The notes beneath the pieces are model-generated. The model ran no database searches. It was given only the letters and a program-made list of their open reading frames with translations, and was not told where the DNA came from. DNA of 64,000 nucleotides from CAWCBH01 sp963793785 (lineage in GTDB: Bacteria; Actinomycetota; Thermoleophilia; Solirubrobacterales; 70-9): contig CAWCBH010000003.1 in assembly GCA_963793785.1 (NCBI GenBank), forward strand, positions 1,302,001 to 1,366,000, read 5' to 3'. The translations under genes were made by a program, and so were the position numbers. This document shows, in pieces, positions 1 to 7,878 of this stretch (positions are counted from its first letter, which is position 1; the number at the start of each line of letters is the position of its first letter).

Positions 1-784
1 CTGGACCGAAGATTCCCCGCGCAAGCTCGTCGAGGGTGCCCTTCAGGTCGGCGAGGGTGATGTCCTCGCCGACGGCCAGGCCCTCGACCTGGTGGAAGAC
101 CGGGCTGTGGGTGGCGTCGAACGGGTCGGAGCGATAGCAGCGCCCGGGCACGACGATGAAGATCGGCGGCGGCTGTGCCTCCATCGCCCGCACCTGCATC
201 GGCGAGGTGTGGGTGCGCAGGACCACGTCCTCGGGGCCGGGCGGCAGCTCGCCGGGCTCGATGCGCAGACCGGGATCGAGGCTGGCCGGATCGACGTAGA
301 ACGTGTCCTGGGACATCCGCGCCGGGTGGCCGGGCGGATGGTTGAGCGCCGTGAAGTTGTAATAGTCGAGCTCGACCTCGGGCCCCTCCATCACCCGGTA
401 GCCGAGGCCGACGAAGACGTCCTCGATCTCGCGCATCGTGCGCAGCAACAGGTTGCGCGAGCCGGCCGGGGCGGCCGGGGCGCCGGGAAGCGTGACGTCG
501 ATCCGGTCCCCTGCAAGGCGGCTGTCGATCTCGGCGGCGTCGAGCTCGGCGTCGCGGGCCTCGAGCTGTGCCTCGAGCGCCGTGCGGGCCTGATTGCCGG
601 CCTTGCCGACGGGCCCCCGCTCCTCGGGCGCCAGTTCGGCAATCCCGCGCAGGATCGAGGTCAGCTCCGCCTTGCGGCCGAGGAAACGCACCCGCAGCTC
701 CTCCAGCTCGGCTGTGCCGGGCGCCGCGGAGATCGCCGCCTCGGCCTCCGCGCGCAGCTCCGATATCCGCTCAAGCGTGCTCAT
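1..784 (-). CDS. pheS: Phenylalanyl-tRNA synthetase alpha subunit (3' end outside window)
   Basis: Charges tRNA-Phe with phenylalanine as the catalytic subunit of a class II alpha2-beta2 enzyme in the cytoplasm. Only the first 261 codons are present; the gene runs off the left edge, where pheT would normally follow. An N-terminal coiled-coil arm (about residues 1-85) precedes the class II core, and motif 2 is visible near residue 215 as RCYRSDPFDATHSPVFHQ. The ATG start is preceded by a good Shine-Dalgarno sequence, GGGAGG, 6 nt upstream. It lies 30 bp downstream of a TrmH-family methyltransferase gene, the usual order in many Gram-positive genomes. Identification is secure. Confidence 0.96.
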   Translation of the reverse strand, partial: MSTLERISELRAEAEAAISAAPGTAELEELRVRFLGRKAELTSILRGIAELAPEERGPVGKAGNQARTALEAQLEARDAELDAAEIDSRLAGDRIDVTLPGAPAAPAGSRNLLLRTMREIEDVFVGLGYRVMEGPEVELDYYNFTALNHPPGHPARMSQDTFYVDPASLDPGLRIEPGELPPGPEDVVLRTHTSPMQVRAMEAQPPPIFIVVPGRCYRSDPFDATHSPVFHQVEGLAVGEDITLADLKGTLDELARGIFGP

Positions 785-814
785 CGTCGACCTCCCTTTC
801 ACCAATGGCTTCGC

Positions 815-1561
815 TCACGCTTCCTCGCGAAGAGTCAGAGATGGACGCTTCGGCGCGTGAGCTCGCCCGGCTCGCGACGATATCCGCTCGCAGGCGATCG
901 CCGCGGCCGCCGCGACGTTCAGCGACTCCGGCCCGCCCGGCCGCAGCGGAATCGTCACCTCGGCCTGGCAATGCTCCAGTACCTCCGGCGGCAGGCCCTC
1001 GCGCTCGGCGCCGAGGCAGACGGTCGCCGCCCCGGCCAGGGCATCGGGCCCGTCGCCGCCGCGGGCGACCATCGCCAGCCGCGGCTCCGGCGTCGCCTCC
1101 ACCCCGGCCCGGCAGACGGGCTGGGCGAAGATCGCTCCCATCGTCGCCCGCACCCCCTTCGGCGAGAACGGGTCGGCGCAGTCGGGTCCGAGCACGACCG
1201 TGCTTTCGAGCAGGGCGTGGGCGGTGCGGACGACCGCCCCGACGTTTCCGGGGTCCCCGACCCCGTGCAGGTAGATGCAGACCGGGCCCGCGGGCTCGCC
1301 CCAGCGCTGCGGCCAGACGGCGATCACCCGGGTGCCGGAGCCGAGCGCTGAGGCGGCGCCCAGCAGGGCGGGCTCGACTTCCTCGCCGTCGATGCCGCTG
1401 CCGGGCGCGGTCAGCACCAGCTCCGGCGTGACGCCGGCCGCGAGCCCGGCCGCGTGCAGATCCTCGCCCTCGGTGATGAACAGGCCGTGGCGCTCGCGTT
1501 GCTTGCGGTCGCGCAGCTTGCGGACCAGCTTCAGCTTCTCGTTGTCGGGGGATCTGATCAT
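815..1561 (-). CDS. TrmH/SpoU-family RNA 2'-O-methyltransferase
   Basis: SAM-dependent trefoil-knot (SPOUT) methyltransferase that would methylate a ribose 2'-OH in tRNA or 23S rRNA. All three family motifs are visible: motif 1 GDPGNVGAVVRTA (about residues 101-113), motif 2 SPKGVRATMGAIF (about 133-145), and motif 3 IPLRPGGPESLNVAAAAAI near residue 210, with LGAEREGLP before it. The 248 aa length is normal for a TsnR/RlmB-like protein with a short N-terminal substrate-binding domain. It sits between the rplT terminator and pheS, a common position for this family. The exact RNA target cannot be read from sequence. Confidence 0.9.
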   Translation of the reverse strand: MIRSPDNEKLKLVRKLRDRKQRERHGLFITEGEDLHAAGLAAGVTPELVLTAPGSGIDGEEVEPALLGAASALGSGTRVIAVWPQRWGEPAGPVCIYLHGVGDPGNVGAVVRTAHALLESTVVLGPDCADPFSPKGVRATMGAIFAQPVCRAGVEATPEPRLAMVARGGDGPDALAGAATVCLGAEREGLPPEVLEHCQAEVTIPLRPGGPESLNVAAAAAIACERISSRAGRAHAPKRPSLTLREEA

Positions 1562-1593
1562 CGGTTTCGTGCGGTCTGTGCGTGTAGCTCAAC

Positions 1594-1620
1594 AAAAAGG
1601 GCGGACCTTGCGGTCCGCCC
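1594..1620 (-). terminator. Intrinsic terminator after rplT
   Basis: Read on the minus strand, a perfect 9-bp GC stem (GGGCGGACC / GGTCCGCCC, loop GCAA) is followed directly by TTTTTGTTG. It begins 25 bp after the rplT stop codon and lies 33 bp or more upstream of the trmH-family start, so it should end or attenuate the rpmI-rplT transcript and separate it from trmH-pheS. Confidence 0.85.
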
Positions 1621-1645
1621 GGGAGGTGCAATGAGTGCGGTGCGG

Positions 1646-2005
1646 CTAGGCGGCCGCACCCTCCCGGGCGAGTTCGACGAATCGGCGGAACGCATCGCGG
1701 TCGTTGACGGCGATGTCGGCGAGCATCTTGCGGTTGACCTCGACCTCGGCCAGCTTCAGGCCGTGCATCAGCTCCGAGTAGCTGAGGCCCTCGGCCCTGG
1801 CGGCGGCGTTGATGCGGATGATCCAGAGGCGGCGAAAGTCACGCTTGCGGTTGCGCCGGTCGCGGTAGGCGTACATCCCCGAGCGCTGCACCTGCTCCTT
1901 CGCGAACCGGTAGGAGGAGTGCTTGCGCCCCCAGTAGCCCTTCGCCTCCTTCAGCACCTTGCGGCGCTTCTTGCGGGCGTGGACGGACCGCTTCACGCGG
2001 CTCAT
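1646..2005 (-). CDS. rplT: 50S ribosomal protein L20
   Basis: 23S rRNA-binding protein needed early in large-subunit assembly; in other bacteria it also represses its own operon. The 119 aa length is typical. The basic N-terminal half (KRSVHARKKRRKVLKEAKGY) and the conserved FRRLWIIRINAAARA segment near residue 58 identify it. Its ATG overlaps the rpmI stop codon in an ATGA tetranucleotide, so the two are translationally coupled. In most bacteria infC precedes rpmI-rplT directly; here infC lies about 8.6 kb away, beyond a glycan cassette. Confidence 0.98.
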   Translation of the reverse strand: MSRVKRSVHARKKRRKVLKEAKGYWGRKHSSYRFAKEQVQRSGMYAYRDRRNRKRDFRRLWIIRINAAARAEGLSYSELMHGLKLAEVEVNRKMLADIAVNDRDAFRRFVELAREGAAA

Positions 2006-2202
2006 TTCCCGCCTCCGAGCAGCGTCCGCACCCGCTTGCGGTCCTTGGGCGAGATCTCCACCGGGCGCGCCATACGGCGCTTTCGCTTCGGCGACTTCTT
2101 CTCCAGAATGTGGCTGGAGTAGGCGCGCCGGCCGCGCAGCTTGCCCTTCGCGGTCTTGCGAAACCGCTTCTTGGCGCCTGAATGGGTCTTCATCTTCGGC
2201 AT
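2002..2202 (-). CDS. rpmI: 50S ribosomal protein L35
   Basis: Small basic ribosomal protein of 66 aa starting MPKMKTHSGAKKRFRKTAKG, the family signature, and ending in a Lys/Arg-rich tail. The start is the ATG at 2202; the frame stays open upstream only as non-conserved sequence that overlaps another gene. The upstream minus-strand neighbour is a GNAT gene ending 26 bp away rather than infC, so L35 and L20 are probably transcribed through, or from within, that unrelated gene. Confidence 0.97.
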   Translation of the reverse strand: MPKMKTHSGAKKRFRKTAKGKLRGRRAYSSHILEKKSPKRKRRMARPVEISPKDRKRVRTLLGGGK

Positions 2203-2228
2203 CGGGAACCGAGTATTGAAGCAGACGA

Positions 2229-3293
2229 CTAACGGCGGAGCGCGTCGCGAAGCCGACGCAGCAGCGGGCTGCGGCGGGCGCGTCGGTAGGAGGCCCGCTG
2301 AGCGCTGACCGCGAGGCGTGCCGTGCCGCCCCGCGGCCCGCGCGGGAATATCCCGATCTCCTCGATCGTCCGCTGCGCGTTGCTCATCTCGGTGTTGACC
2401 GCTCCGACGCCGGTACCCCACTCACTGCTGCGCCCGTCCTCGATCGCCCGGCGGATTTCGTCGACGGCGAGGATCATGCCCGGGCTGTAGCGCCGCAGCT
2501 CCTCCGCGAAGCCGACCTTGAGCGGGTAGCGCCGCCGTCCGTCGTCGATCGTCAGCTCGGCCGCCAGCGGACGACCGTCCAGGCGCAGGAAGACGAGGTT
2601 CAGCAGGCCCTTCTCGGAGGCCCACGCGGTGGCCTGGCGGTAGAAGCTGCTCAAGTGGGGGGATTGCCGGATCGCCGTGCCCTGCGACGCTTTCCATCCC
2701 GAGGCCTCGAGCTCCAGGAACCGCTCGAACCCGACGTCGGTGATCTCGACTTCGATCTCCAGCTCACCTTGCTCGGAAAGCCGGCGACGGTTGCGGCGCA
2801 GCTCCTTGCGCCTGCTCCTCCCCAGCTTCGCCTCGTACTCCTCCCAGGTCTCGGCCGGGTCAACGTAGAGGGAGGGCGCCGAGCCAAGCTCCAGCAGCCG
2901 GCCCGCGCCCAGCTCGGCGGCGGCGCGAGCCGCCGCCGCAAGCGGCCCCGCGGCGTCGACGCGGCTGAGGATCAGCCCGGCTCCGCTCTCACCGACGGCG
3001 GCGGCGATCGCGGCTCGCAGGTCGTCGGGCTCCGCGGCCACGCCCTCGAAAAGGGGCGAGTGGATGTTCGAGCAACTGCGAAGGAGGCCGAGTCGGCTGC
3101 CCAGCGGCAGCACGGCGGCCAGCTCGCCGTCGTGGCGCAGGGTCACGATGAATGGCTCGCCACTACCGAATGCCGTCCACCAGGGCTCGATCCAGCCCGG
3201 GCGCGCGAAGGGCGAAGCGCCGATGCGGACCGCGAGATCCTCCCACTCGTCCGCCACGGCATCGAAGGAGCGAACGATCTCCAGGCCAGGCAA
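2229..3293 (-). CDS. CelD/FemAB-like GNAT acyltransferase (copy 1)
   Basis: A 354-aa protein resembling the Acetyltransf_6 (CelD/BioF2-like) branch of the GNAT fold, whose members transfer acyl or aminoacyl groups during polysaccharide or peptidoglycan modification. The diagnostic central element is an Arg-rich stretch, SRRKELRRNRRRL (about residues 160-172), followed by FERFLELEASGWKASQGTA. The start is a TTG placed 6 nt after a TAATCT -10 element, suggesting a leaderless mRNA. It is divergent from the polysaccharide deacetylase, with which it shares a promoter, and is the last cassette gene before rpmI. The acceptor substrate is unknown. A paralogue lies at 4304-5500. Confidence 0.8.
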   Translation of the reverse strand: MPGLEIVRSFDAVADEWEDLAVRIGASPFARPGWIEPWWTAFGSGEPFIVTLRHDGELAAVLPLGSRLGLLRSCSNIHSPLFEGVAAEPDDLRAAIAAAVGESGAGLILSRVDAAGPLAAAARAAAELGAGRLLELGSAPSLYVDPAETWEEYEAKLGRSRRKELRRNRRRLSEQGELEIEVEITDVGFERFLELEASGWKASQGTAIRQSPHLSSFYRQATAWASEKGLLNLVFLRLDGRPLAAELTIDDGRRRYPLKVGFAEELRRYSPGMILAVDEIRRAIEDGRSSEWGTGVGAVNTEMSNAQRTIEEIGIFPRGPRGGTARLAVSAQRASYRRARRSPLLRRLRDALRR

Positions 3294-3298
3294 GCGCC

Positions 3299-3305
3299 TA
3301 GATTA
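3299..3305. promoter_or_regulatory. Bidirectional promoter with overlapping -10 elements
   Basis: The 7-bp sequence TAGATTA holds a plus-strand -10 (TAGATT) and a minus-strand -10 (TAATCT) offset by one base. Exactly 6 nt downstream of each lies an in-frame start codon: ATG at 3311 (+) for the deacetylase and TTG at 3293 (-) for the GNAT. Predicted transcription starts coincide with the start codons and are 18 bp apart. This is the geometry described for symmetrical bidirectional bacterial promoters. Inferred from sequence only. Confidence 0.6.
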
Positions 3306-3310
3306 TGCGG

Positions 3311-4300
3311 ATGCGGTTCCGCTCGCTGGCCTTGCGCGGAGGGCTCGCGGGTCGGGCCGTTCTCGAGCGCGCCGACCAGCTTGCGGCCTCGGTGGCCCCC
3401 AAGGACCGCCCGGGGCTGTTGGTCTTCGTCTTTCACTGCGTCTTCGCCGACCGCAGCGAGGCGGACAACGGCCTGGTCGATCCCCACGAGCGGGCGACGG
3501 CGGCGGGGCTGACGCGGCTGTTTGACCACCTCCGCGAGCACGGGTACCGGTTCGTCAGCGCCGCTGACATCGACCGGGGACTTGCGGCCGGAGGCCGCTA
3601 CGCGCACCTGACCTTCGACGACGGCTTCGCCAACAACCTGCAGCTACTCGATCTGCTGCCGCGCGAGGAGGTGCACGCGACGATCTTCCCATCGGCGAAC
3701 CACGTCCGTGGCGGCAAGGCGTTCTGGTGGAACGTCGTCTACCGGGAGCGCCGCCGGCGCGGCCAGGAGGGGTCGATCCCGGCCGAGTACGGCCGCCTGC
3801 GACAGATGACGCCGGCCGCGATCGACCCCTACCTGGAGGCGGAGTTCGGCCCGGGAGCGCTGGCCCCGGCCGGCGACCTCGACCGGCCGCTGACGATGGG
3901 TGAGCTGCGCGACCTGGCGGCCTCGCCGTGGGTGGAGATCGGCAATCACACGCTCGATCACGCGGTCCTGCCGCGCTGCTCGCGGGCGCAACAGCAAGAG
4001 CAGATCAGCGGCGCCCAGCGCTGGCTGGTCGACGCACTCGACCGGACGCCGTTCGTGATCGCCTATCCGAACGGCGACGTCGACGACGGCGTCGCCGAGG
4101 TGGCTCGCGAGCAGGGCCTGCGACTCGGCGTCACAGTGGCTCCGGGCCGAAACGCGGTTCCCGTCGGTGCCGGCGCGCGGATGCGGCTGAGCCGCTTCCG
4201 GATCGTCTTCGACCGCCGCGAGAAGGCACGCATCCGAGCGGTTCGAAGCTCGATCCAGCTGGCCGCCGCGGCGCGGGCGCGGGTGATCGGACGCGGCTGA
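3311..4300 (+). CDS. Polysaccharide deacetylase (NodB-type)
   Basis: Carbohydrate esterase family 4 enzyme expected to remove N- or O-acetyl groups from a glycan. NodB motif 1 is LTFDDGFANN (about residue 99), motif 2 is NHTLDH (about 211), and the later motif appears as YPNGDVDDG (about 251). A substrate loop is inserted between motifs 1 and 2, as in other capsule-modifying members. I place the start at ATG 3311 because it lies 6 nt after the -10 TAGATT; an alternative ATG is at 3305. No clear signal peptide is visible, so action on a lipid-linked intermediate in the cytoplasm is plausible. It is convergent with the second GNAT gene (3 bp gap). Confidence 0.87.
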   Translation: MRFRSLALRGGLAGRAVLERADQLAASVAPKDRPGLLVFVFHCVFADRSEADNGLVDPHERATAAGLTRLFDHLREHGYRFVSAADIDRGLAAGGRYAHLTFDDGFANNLQLLDLLPREEVHATIFPSANHVRGGKAFWWNVVYRERRRRGQEGSIPAEYGRLRQMTPAAIDPYLEAEFGPGALAPAGDLDRPLTMGELRDLAASPWVEIGNHTLDHAVLPRCSRAQQQEQISGAQRWLVDALDRTPFVIAYPNGDVDDGVAEVAREQGLRLGVTVAPGRNAVPVGAGARMRLSRFRIVFDRREKARIRAVRSSIQLAAAARARVIGRG

Positions 4301-4303
4301 AGG

Positions 4304-5500
4304 TCAACCGCGGCTGCGAAGCCGCCGCAGACGATTCAGTCGCTCCGTCCCCAGCCAACGCCGAAGCCGGCCGCTCTGCCCTCTGGCCACCGCCTCGGGC
4401 AATGCCTGCAGGCGGGCGAGCGGATAGCGCGCACCGCGGCGGTATGAGGTTCTCCACGCCAGCGGCCTGTCGTCGTCGGCGAGCTGATGCTTGTCCTCGG
4501 ATTCACCGCCGCCGAGGTCGAAGAGGTCGTCGCCGCGCTCGAAGGCCTCCTCGATCGCCGCATGTGCGCTGAGGATTCCCGGCGCATAGCGGCTCCAGCG
4601 TTCGTCGAACCCCTTGTTCCAGGCTGCGACCGTCCCTCCCGCCGCCAGCAATACCCTGGCGCTGATCGCCTCCCCGTCGGGGCCGTCGATCATCCACATC
4701 CGAAAGCGGCCGCTCTCGATCAGCTCCGTCCCCACCTCTCCGAGCATCGGGATCGCGTTCTCGGGAACCGAGGATCCGCCGCGTCCCGTCCACCTGGCGA
4801 AGTGCAGGCGGGCGAATGCCTCGAGGTCTCGCTCGAGGCTGGAGATGTCCGCCGGCCGCAGGACCGCCCCCTCTGCCTCGATCTTGCGGCGCCGGCGCCG
4901 CAGCTCCCGGCGAGGCTTGCCGCCCCGGGCCGCAAGCCAGTCCTCATAGGAGGCGGAGTCCAGGTCGATGACGGGGCCGCTGCGCTGGACCTCCTCTCGG
5001 GTTATCAGTCCGCCCGGGTCGGGCCATGCGGCCGACAGCAGCTCAGGCCACCGCGAGGCGGAGTCCACCCCCTCCCAGGCCACGACGTCGGGCCTGACGT
5101 CGGCGGCGAGCACGGTGGCGATCGACGCCGCCACCTCGCGCTCGCGGCCTGGCGCGGCCACGACGCCGAGGCGCGAGGCCAGGCCGCCGCTGATCAGCCG
5201 GAGCTTGGTGACGCCGATCCGACGCGACGAGTAGAAGGGAGCCAGGCCGACCAGCTCATCCCCGGCTTCGACCGCAATTACGGCCATCTGCGCGCCGTCC
5301 GGCGCCAGGTGTCGCCACCAGGCCTCCACCCACGCCGGGCAGCCGAAGGGAGATCGAGCGGCGACGGCGAGTCGATCCCAGCCGCTGCGCAGCTCCTCGA
5401 GCTCAGAGGCCTTGCCGATCAGCCGCGCCGACAGTCCGTTGTCGGTTTCGCCGCCTGGCTGGGCGCCCGGGGCGCCCGTCTCTGCCGCCCCTGACTGCAT
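4304..5500 (-). CDS. CelD/FemAB-like GNAT acyltransferase (copy 2)
   Basis: A 398-aa paralogue of the 2229-3293 protein with the same layout: an SPFGCPAWVEAWWRHL segment near residue 50, the Arg-rich element GKPRRELRRRRRKIEAEGA near 195, and a C-terminal half with the FDERWSRYAPGILSAHAAIE stretch typical of the family. The ATG start lies 6 nt after a TAGCAT -10, implying a leaderless transcript. It is separated by 98 bp from the divergent ATP-grasp gene. Two such acyltransferases beside a deacetylase suggest that acyl decoration of one glycan is being remodelled. The substrate is unknown. Confidence 0.78.
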   Translation of the reverse strand: MQSGAAETGAPGAQPGGETDNGLSARLIGKASELEELRSGWDRLAVAARSPFGCPAWVEAWWRHLAPDGAQMAVIAVEAGDELVGLAPFYSSRRIGVTKLRLISGGLASRLGVVAAPGREREVAASIATVLAADVRPDVVAWEGVDSASRWPELLSAAWPDPGGLITREEVQRSGPVIDLDSASYEDWLAARGGKPRRELRRRRRKIEAEGAVLRPADISSLERDLEAFARLHFARWTGRGGSSVPENAIPMLGEVGTELIESGRFRMWMIDGPDGEAISARVLLAAGGTVAAWNKGFDERWSRYAPGILSAHAAIEEAFERGDDLFDLGGGESEDKHQLADDDRPLAWRTSYRRGARYPLARLQALPEAVARGQSGRLRRWLGTERLNRLRRLRSRG

Positions 5501-5598
5501 GGCCGGATGCTAACCGGGCCGCAAGCGCTCAAGTGGACCCGTAGCGAGGCCGATCTGCGCTCGATGAGCGTATTGCTCGCTGGGTACGATCCCAGCCG

Positions 5599-6787
5599 AT
5601 GAGCGGGCCCGCCAAAGTCCTCATCACCGAGGCCGACGGTCGCTGCGCGCCGGCTGCCTGCGAAAGCCTCTCCAGGGCCGGCTACGGCGTCGGCACAGTC
5701 AGCAGCGAAGGGCTCTCGCCGGCCCAGTGGTCTCGTTTCTCAAACCACCAATTTCGCGCTACCAACCCGCGCGACTCGAGCCGCAGCTTCGCCGAGGAGG
5801 TGGCGACGATCGCCCGCGACGGCGGCTTTGCGACCGTGATGTGTGGAGGGGACTCGTCGCTGGTCGCGATCTCCGAGAACCGCGATCTCTTTGACGGTGT
5901 GGTGGAGCTGGGCCTTCCGCCCGCCGAGGTCGTCGACGAGTGCATCCGCAAGACCAGCCTGCTCGAGAAGGGACGCCAGGCAGGTCTGGTCGCTCCCGAG
6001 ACAGTTTCCTGCGCCGATCCGGCCGAGGCCCGCTCGGCGGCGAGCCGCCTGGGCTATCCGGTGTTGCTGAAGCCTCGCGGCACCGTCTTCTCCGCCAACG
6101 GACGCGTCCAGCAAAAGGGCAGCGCGATGGTCCGCGATCAAGCAGAGCTGGAGGCCGAACTGCCGAAGTTCGGACTTCCCGTGCCTGTTGCAGCGCCGCG
6201 AGATCGGCCCGGTTGTCTCCGTAGGAGGGGTCTTCGCGGAAGGGCGGCTACTGGCTGTCGCGCCGAGCAGGTACATCCGCACCTGGCAGCCCGATGCCGG
6301 CAACGTGACCTTCTCGAAGACGATCGACCCCCCAGCGCCGTTGCTGGCTCGGGTCGAGTCGCTGCTGGCGTCGTTCGGCTGGCAGGGGATATTCGAGCTC
6401 GAGGTGATCGAACGGGCAGACGGGAATCTCACCGCGATCGATTTCAATCCTCGCCTCTACGGCTCCCTCGCCCTCGCGGTGAGGGCGGGGGCCTCGCTGC
6501 CCGCAATCTGGTGCGACTGGCTGCTCAAAAGCCAGGCGGGGCCAAACCAGACCGCCAACGGGGCGACCCACACCGCGCGCAAAGGCATGTACTACCGCTG
6601 GGACGACGGCGATTGGCGACATGTCTGGAGGCATCTGCGCGACGGACGGCCGGGGAGCGCGCTGTCGGTGCTGCGGCCCCGCCGGCACACGGCCCATCCC
6701 TACTTCAGCGGCAAGGACCCTGTGCCGGGGATCATCAGGGGCGTCCAGATGCTGCGAAACGTCGCCTCCAAGGCCGCGGCGCGATAA
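5599..6787 (+). pseudogene. ATP-grasp carboxylate-amine ligase-like gene, one frameshift
   Basis: ATP-grasp proteins join a carboxylate to an amine or thiol through an acyl-phosphate. The first half (from ATG 5599) has a Rossmann-like start VLITEADGRCAPAACESL and ATP-grasp residues ASRLGYPVLLKPRGTV. The second half continues in another frame from about 6182 with VVSVGGVFAEGRLLAVAPSR and the metal-binding region AIDFNPRLYGSLALAVRAG, ending at 6787. Dropping one G near 6181 (after TTCCC) restores a single frame of about 395 aa. No other lesion is seen, so this is either very recent inactivation or a sequencing error. A -10 TACGAT lies 8 nt before the ATG. It is followed after 9 bp by wecB. Confidence 0.75.
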
Positions 6788-6796
6788 GGGGAGCGA

Positions 6797-7874
6797 ATGC
6801 GGATCGCCTACGTAGTCGGGACGCGCCCGAACCTTGTCAAGACGGCACCCGTGATCGCGGCGCTGCGCGATCGCCTGCCCGACGCCGGGCACACGATCGT
6901 GCACACGGGCCAGCACTACGACCGGATGATGTCGGCGATCTTCCTCGAGGAGCTGGGGGTGCCCGAGCCCGACGAGATGCTCGAGGTCGGCTCCGGCAGC
7001 CACGCCCAGCAGACGGCGTGGACGATGGAGCGTCTGGAGCCGGTCCTGCTGCGCTCCGAACCCGACCTCGTCTTCGTGCCGGGCGACGTCAACTCCACCC
7101 TCGCCGCGGCCCTCACCGCGGCCAAGCTGCAGATTCCGCTCGCCCACATCGAGTCCGGCCTGCGCAGCTTCGATCGCACGATGCCCGAGGAGGTGAACCG
7201 GATCGTCGCCGACACGCTCTCCGAGCACCTGTTCCTGCACAGCGACGAGGCGGTCGCAAACCTGCGTGCCGAGGGCATCGCCAACGGGCGGATGCACTTC
7301 GTCGGCAACACGATGATCGACACCCTGGTCGCGCTCGAGGACCGGTTCCGAGCCGCCGGGACGGCCCGGCGCCTCGGCGTCGCGCCGGGGTCGTACCTGC
7401 TCGTCACCCTGCACCGGCCGGCGCTGGTCGACGGACCGCTGCTGGGTGAGGCGATCGACCGCCTCGCCGCCGTGTCGGCCGAGATGCCGGTCGTGTTTCC
7501 CGGTCCATCCGCGGACCCGCAAGATGATGGGCGACGCCGGCGCCGATCATCCGGACCTGCATCTCGTCGACCCGGTCGGCTACCTCGACTTCCTCTCCCT
7601 GGAGGCCGACGCGGCCGGCGTCCTCACCGACTCGGGCGGGATCCAGGAGGAGACGACCTACCTCGGCGTGCCCTGCTTCACCCTGCGAGACAACACCGAG
7701 CGGCCGGTGACGATCCGGGCCGGCACCAACACCCTGCTGGGGCTGGATCCGGCGCGGATCGCCGAGATCCCGAAGCTGCTGGAGCGGCGACGCGACCAGA
7801 GTCCGGAGCCTCCGGAGATGTGGGACGGCAACTCCGCCGCCCGCATCGCCGCCCTGATCGCAGAGCGGTACTGA
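6797..7874 (+). pseudogene. wecB: UDP-N-acetylglucosamine 2-epimerase, one frameshift
   Basis: Non-hydrolysing epimerase interconverting UDP-GlcNAc and UDP-ManNAc, a precursor step for many surface polysaccharides. Family motifs are clear: GTRPNLVKTAPVIAAL at the N-terminus, TGQHYDRMMS, HIESGLRSFDRTMPEEVNR, and in the second frame TDSGGIQEETTYLGVPCFTL and DNTERPVT. The frame breaks near 7501, after VVFP; removing one G after TTTCCC joins the halves into about 358 aa, the normal length. The break has the same local sequence (TTCCCG) as the lesion in the upstream ATP-grasp gene. Otherwise undamaged, so decay versus sequence error is undecided. Confidence 0.85.
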
Positions 7875-7878
7875 GCGC

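Noticed and set aside
6178..7505. Programmed +1 frameshifting at TTCCCG in the ATP-grasp and wecB genes
   Set aside because: The shared context is suggestive, but there is no rare or stop codon at the shift site, no stimulatory structure is seen, and other broken genes lack the motif.
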